A stretch of DNA of 64,000 nt. It comes from Brachynemurus nebulosus (taxonomy: Eukaryota > Arthropoda > Insecta > Neuroptera > Myrmeleontidae). This document shows, one piece after another, positions 59,887 through 64,000 of this stretch. The first letter of the stretch is position 1; each line of letters begins with the position of its first letter. Where the stretch lies: positions 53,863,762-53,927,761 of the forward strand of contig JAPWDM010000004.1 in assembly GCA_035578155.1 (NCBI GenBank). The letters run 5' to 3'. The translations under genes were made by a program, and so were the position numbers. Below the pieces are notes generated by a model that saw only the letters and a list, made by a program, of their open reading frames with translations, made no database searches and had not been told where the DNA came from.

Positions 59887-61383
59887 TCTTTAAACAACTC
59901 TTTAACTGGCCAGTTAACACCCCCAACTACATTGTAAGAGCAGAAACTGGTATATTGCCGACCGCAGTTTACATACTAAAACAAGTATTAAAATGGCTCT
60001 TAAGAATCCTTGAAATGCCTAACTCAAGAATGCCAAAAATTTGTTTCATGAGGCTTAAGGAACTGGATAGCACTCCAAGTAATAATGAACGGTACAACTG
60101 GGTATCGCAAGTCCGCAACTGGCTAGATATAATAAATATAAAGTTAGAAAATTTAATAGAAAGCCCTCAAAAAATAAAAGAACATATGGATAGCATAATA
60201 GAGAAATATGCAGAGTATCTCCGAAACCGAGACATAGAAAGAATTTCTAACAGCTCATATAACGTGTATTTTAAAGATTTAAATCACAATATACAGCCTA
60301 GTTATATACACAAACATATTCCCCACAAAATTATTAAAATCATAAGCCAGATTCGAGTAGGAAGTTCCACACAGCTCAAAGTCTTTTGGGAAGGAAACAG
60401 CTACTTAATTAACTCTGAAGAAATTTGCTCTATTTGTAATACTCTTGAAGAAGAATCATGGGAGCATTTTTTTCTCAGATGTCCAATATATAACGCAGTG
60501 CGAGACCAATTTCTTAAAAAGTATATCAAGTTAGACAGAGAACCAAAGAGCAATATTCTATCAATATTAGAATTGAATAGTAATAGTAGTATTTATGATG
60601 TCTACAATTACGTCACCACAGCTCTCAAAATTAGAGCATTCATTCAAAATGAATAGGGCACATCACAATATGTAACTGATACTTAAGACAAACGCCTATT
60701 ACTAATATTTAGAACTTTCAATTTTAATTTAATTAATAATAACAAATTTAAGTATTATACTGTTAACAATGCTGATAATTTCTGTTCACCTAATATTGAC
60801 GAACTTGTACTCTGTGAAATTATGCGTCACGAAATTGTTGGATGCTATATTTATTCATTTGATTTGTTACTATTTTGTTATTTGTTTATTATTTTGAAAC
60901 TTATTACTGCTAGTTGCGCCTTCTGTTATTCTTTATTTACAAACATAATAACTTGATAAAAATTGGCATGTTATTGATGTTAGTCACAATTTTGTTAATG
61001 AAATTTATAAAAAAAAAAAAAAAAAAATATTGTTCGTTATTCGTATTTATTAATTTATCTATAGTTTTAACTCTTATTTTGTAAAACTTAATTATTGTTG
61101 GTACTTAATGCTATTTATTTATTCATTTGATTTTACTTGTTACTATTTTGTTACTATTTGTTATTATTTTGAAGTTTATTATGGTTATCTACGATTTCTG
61201 TTATTTTTTATTTACAATTTATTTTTTATTTACTATTTATTTCTGTTATTTTTTATTTACTATTTATTTATTAATTTATATGTAGATTTAATTCTTATTT
61301 TGTAAAACTGCTGCATGTACTTCTCACTTTGTATGATAGCAATATCAGAACAAATAAATCTATCTATCTATCTATCTATCTAT
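59887..61383 (+). mobile_element. 5'-truncated non-LTR retrotransposon (LINE)
   Basis: It comprises the last third of an ORF2-like protein, a ~700-bp AT-rich 3' UTR and a tail of about six TCTA units (61359-61382). It is bordered by a 13-bp duplication (59874-59886 and 61384-61396). Truncation at the 5' end with a simple-repeat tail and duplication is the signature of target-primed reverse transcription. Jockey/R1/CR1-type elements of insects often end in such tetranucleotide tails. The clade is not decided. Confidence 0.8.
59905..60656 (+). pseudogene. C-terminal part of a LINE ORF2 (after the reverse transcriptase)
   Basis: This is the tail of a reverse-transcriptase polyprotein of a non-LTR element, the part after the polymerase motifs. 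In frame from about 59905: 'WPVNTPNYIVRAETG', then 'LKWLLRILEMPNSRMPKICF', recalling the 'E.G..Pl......i..yw.kl..mp..r.pk' region that follows the RT domain in Jockey/CR1-like ORF2s. Near the end is a CCHC knuckle, CSICNTLEEESWEHFFLRC (spacing C-x2-C-x9-H-x4-C), usual close to the C-terminus of these proteins. The stop is TAG at 60654-60656. The polymerase and endonuclease are missing through 5' truncation, so the fragment cannot transpose. The frame is still open over 230+ codons, so the insertion is fairly young. Confidence 0.75.
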
Positions 61384-61396
61384 CCTTTAATTTAAT
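61384..61396 (+). repeat. Right target-site duplication of the LINE
   Basis: Exact copy of cctttaatttaat, adjoining the tail. Confidence 0.75.
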
Positions 61397-61634
61397 AGTT
61401 TCTTAATCCATAATGCGGCAACCACCTTAGGTGTGATGGAAACTCATTCCAGTCTAGCATTCAGTTCTAATAATCGTTAAGACATAAACATAAGATACCT
61501 TTAGTTAGCTGAAAAAATTAAATTTTGTAGTGGTACTCTCCTGACTTCCTACGTGTAATGAAGCTTAAGATTGTACTTTAGATTGTGTTTTTGAATCTAC
61601 TAAACTAATTGAAGGCGCTTGGGTGGTAGTGTTA

Positions 61635-61690
61635 AAGTGCGTCCAGACCAACGCGCCGCGCAGTGCAGAATGCTCGCGAACGTTGCAAAA
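61635..61690. repeat. Isolated GC-rich transposon-like end
   Basis: 'gtgcgtccagaccaacgcg' followed by ccgcgcagtgcag resembles the left end of a MITE of the 'gtccagacc' type. Its partner end is not in the window. It may have been split by the following element. Confidence 0.3.
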
Positions 61691-61708
61691 ACAGTCAGTT
61701 GGGACTAG

Positions 61709-63310
61709 TGTTGCCAGGTCTTAAAACCGAAAAGCCGGACAATTAGCCAGTTTGGCCGGACATTTAGGTAAAAAAGTCGGACACCCTTAATTTTTTAGTC
61801 TTAATAACACGATTATTTTTTCAAAAGTAAAACAAGGCTTTTTTATCAATTACCATAAAATTTTCTTAAATATTTAATTTCATCATTCAATATTCATTAC
61901 AATATTAATTTCAATAATTGCATGGCGATAGTAGTTAGTATAAAAATTTTTTGTCGACAAATTATTGTTTGTTGATGTGTCTAGATAGTACCTCATTTTT
62001 TTTATTTCAATATTAATATTTAATCGATTAAAAAAATTTTTATTTATATTACTGTCAGATTTGAAAAACGCGTGCCGCGCTTTTTTAATCTTATTTGCGC
62101 TGTTAATTAAAATTATAAATATTGACGGTACAGCTTAGGGAGATGGGACTTTTTTTTAGAAAATTTTCTCCCCTTTAAGAATCTTTTTTCAGATTTCGAA
62201 TATCTCAAATAATTTTTGAGATATTAACAAAAAAAAATCGATTATTGTTTATTAACTTAATTGTTTATAAATGTTGTCTCCGCCACTTTTCCAGCTGAAC
62301 TATTTTTATAGATGATATTGCGAATCAAATGAGCCCACAGTCATAATTTTCGGACCTGGGTAACAGGTTTTTGATAAAATGGCGCTTGTTGGCTAGACTA
62401 TAACTACTATTGCAATTTGCAATGAAAAACAAAATTAAATAAAACACTAATGAACTAAATAAACTTTAAATTAAGGCCCGATTTACATTAACGCTCCTCT
62501 CTCAGTACGATATTACTCCGCTCCCGGTTCGATAATATATTCTTACATAATAAAAAATGAGTGTATTCACATCATCGCTCTGATATCGCTCCGATATCAG
62601 TCACGGTTCCCTCTTGCTCCAATGCCACTCCAATATTAATACCACTCAGGTAATATTTTATCGGAGCGGTATCAGACTTGTTATGGCTTGTACCTATAGT
62701 GTAAACACTTTTTTGATTCCACTCCACTCCGCTTGCATTCAGTTATTATGAAAATATATTTGTATCGAACTGGGAGCGTACCCAGAGTGGCATTATAATG
62801 TGAATAGAGAACGAATAGCTACCAGTATGATATCAGCACTGTAATGTGAACACAACCATATTATATCGGAGTGAGAGTGGAGTGATATCGTACCGAGAGC
62901 GGAGCGTTAATGTAAATCGAGCCTAATTGTAACAAAATAATTAATATTTTTCACTGACAGACATCTTCTTTAAAAGCTCATTTTCTTTTAAAATTGAGTT
63001 GTAAGTCTTTACAAGTCAAATTTTTAAAATTAAATTGTACAACTAACATTTTGGCTATAGTATCGACATTTAATTTGTTGCGTTCTTTTAACTATTGTTG
63101 ACTTAGAAAAAACTCTTTCAACATTTCAAGGAATTCTGAAAAGTAATCTGAATTACAAAAAAAAATTAAAAAAGATTCGTGAATCAAATCACGGGCGGAG
63201 CGGAAACCAATAAATAACAAATGTAAAATTTGAAAAGCCTAACAAAAACCGGACAGGCCGGACACGCAACCAAAAAGCCTGACTATGTCCGGCTTTATCC
63301 GGACGGGCGA
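61709..63310. mobile_element. Degenerate hAT-like element with 'ccggac' words, carrying a nested MITE
   Basis: The left edge tagtgttgccaggtctt is hAT-like. 'agccggac/gtccggct' words cluster near 61730-61790 and again at 63250-63305, suggesting the two ends of one element. The right terminus and the 8-bp duplication are not recognisable. It contains the Harbinger-like MITE 62475-62923. Confidence 0.45.
62475..62923. mobile_element. Harbinger-like MITE (TAA target duplication), second family
   Basis: The left end ggcccgatttacattaacgc and right end gcgttaatgtaaatcgagcc are inverted. TAA lies at 62472-62474 and 62924-62926. Next inward, both ends carry 'ctccgctc/gagcggag' and 'cgatat/atatcg' words. 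The body is 449 bp and non-coding. Confidence 0.8.
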
Positions 63311-63663
63311 TGTCAATTTCATCCATTTTAAAGTAATAAACCTTTTTCCGTTCGGGGACTTAATTTTATGGTTACATTTTCGTCCGATTTTATTACTGGT
63401 ATCCACCTTTATTCAAATAATTTTAGTACAGAAAATAAATATGTATCTACATATAATGTAACACTTATTTTATATGTATCCAAATATTGGATATTTGGAA
63501 TAAATTTATGATATTAGTTAATGTATGTTGTTATAGTATATTTGTAATAAGTATACATAATATCGTTGTTTCTCTATTAAAAAAATTAAGTAGGTATTAT
63601 CTAAAAAAATAGCTCGTTAGTTGCTAGAGCGCTGTATAATATTAATAAAAAAAATTTTATATA

Positions 63664-63932
63664 TCCCCGTAAAATCCATAAAACTCAAAAAACCAAGAAA
63701 ATCGAGTACCACGTTGTAGAGGGGACTGAGTACTTTCATTTGAAAGAAGAAAATCGAAAATCAAAAGTGCGGTAATATGATAATTAATACTTTATTTAGT
63801 TAAAAAATCACGTATTTTTTATAACTAAGCCCCGTAAAATCCGTAAAGCTCAAAAAACCAAGAAAATCGAGCACCATGTTATAGAGGGGACTGAGTACTT
63901 TCATTTAAAAAAAGAAAATCGAAAATCGAAGA
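63664..63932 (+). repeat. Two-copy tandem repeat, ~165-bp period
   Basis: 'ccccgtaaaatcc' and 'caaaaaaccaagaaaatcga', then 'gaggggactgagtactttca', occur at 63665 and again at about 63830 with ~90% identity by eye. Non-coding. The array may extend no further. Confidence 0.75.
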
Positions 63933-64000
63933 TAAAGTATTTTCAGTATAAGCGATTAAAAAAAAAAAAAATAAAAGTTGCGATTACTTCAACATATGTG

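Overview
The window is eukaryotic, AT-rich nuclear DNA from an animal, most probably an insect. It has spliced exons, dense microsatellites (several long (TA)n runs), non-LTR retrotransposon remains and many non-autonomous DNA transposons. I cannot place the order with confidence. Almost none of it is host coding sequence. The only host-gene exon I can defend is at 57457-57607 (+). It encodes the cysteine-rich start of a BAMBI-like ectodomain (BMP/activin pseudoreceptor). Much of the window may be intron or flanking DNA of that gene.

Layout. 1-8.1 kb holds small transposons: a palindrome at 1168-1856, a Harbinger-like MITE at 2324-2513, a TA-flanked MITE at 4634-4881 and a dispersed repeat at 6151-8040. 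8871-19351 is one 10.5-kb fold-back element with a perfect 9-bp target duplication. Its arms are two inverted arrays of a ~174-bp satellite, and its ~2-kb loop holds a truncated helix-turn-helix ORF. 19.4-36 kb holds microsatellites, a pogo/Tigger-like remnant inside a (TA)n run, two hAT-type elements with perfect 8-bp duplications and a repeat family with ~160-bp internal units. 36-42.5 kb holds a third hAT-type element, a TTAA-flanked element and a palindrome (39455-42096) that received two other transposons. 43.6-46.8 kb is a broken Crypton-type tyrosine-recombinase gene. A 2.1-kb palindrome is inserted precisely at AAA|TTT in it without target duplication. 47-53.6 kb holds further MITEs (Harbinger-like, hAT-like, TA- and TTAA-flanked). 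57.4 kb is the BAMBI exon. 59887-61383 is a 5'-truncated LINE with a TCTA tail and a ~13-bp target duplication. 61.7-63.3 kb is a degenerate element carrying a nested Harbinger-like MITE.

How it fits together: the window is a nested transposon graveyard rather than a pathway. Its most informative points are (i) the FoldBack/MULE-like satellite-armed element, (ii) palindromes whose flanks match the AAATTT, no-duplication behaviour described for Spy transposons, one shown by an interrupted recombinase reading frame and another by the mirrored arm of a palindrome, and (iii) the Crypton relic itself. All positions and similarities were read by eye. Superfamily names for non-autonomous elements rest on termini and target duplications, not on searches.
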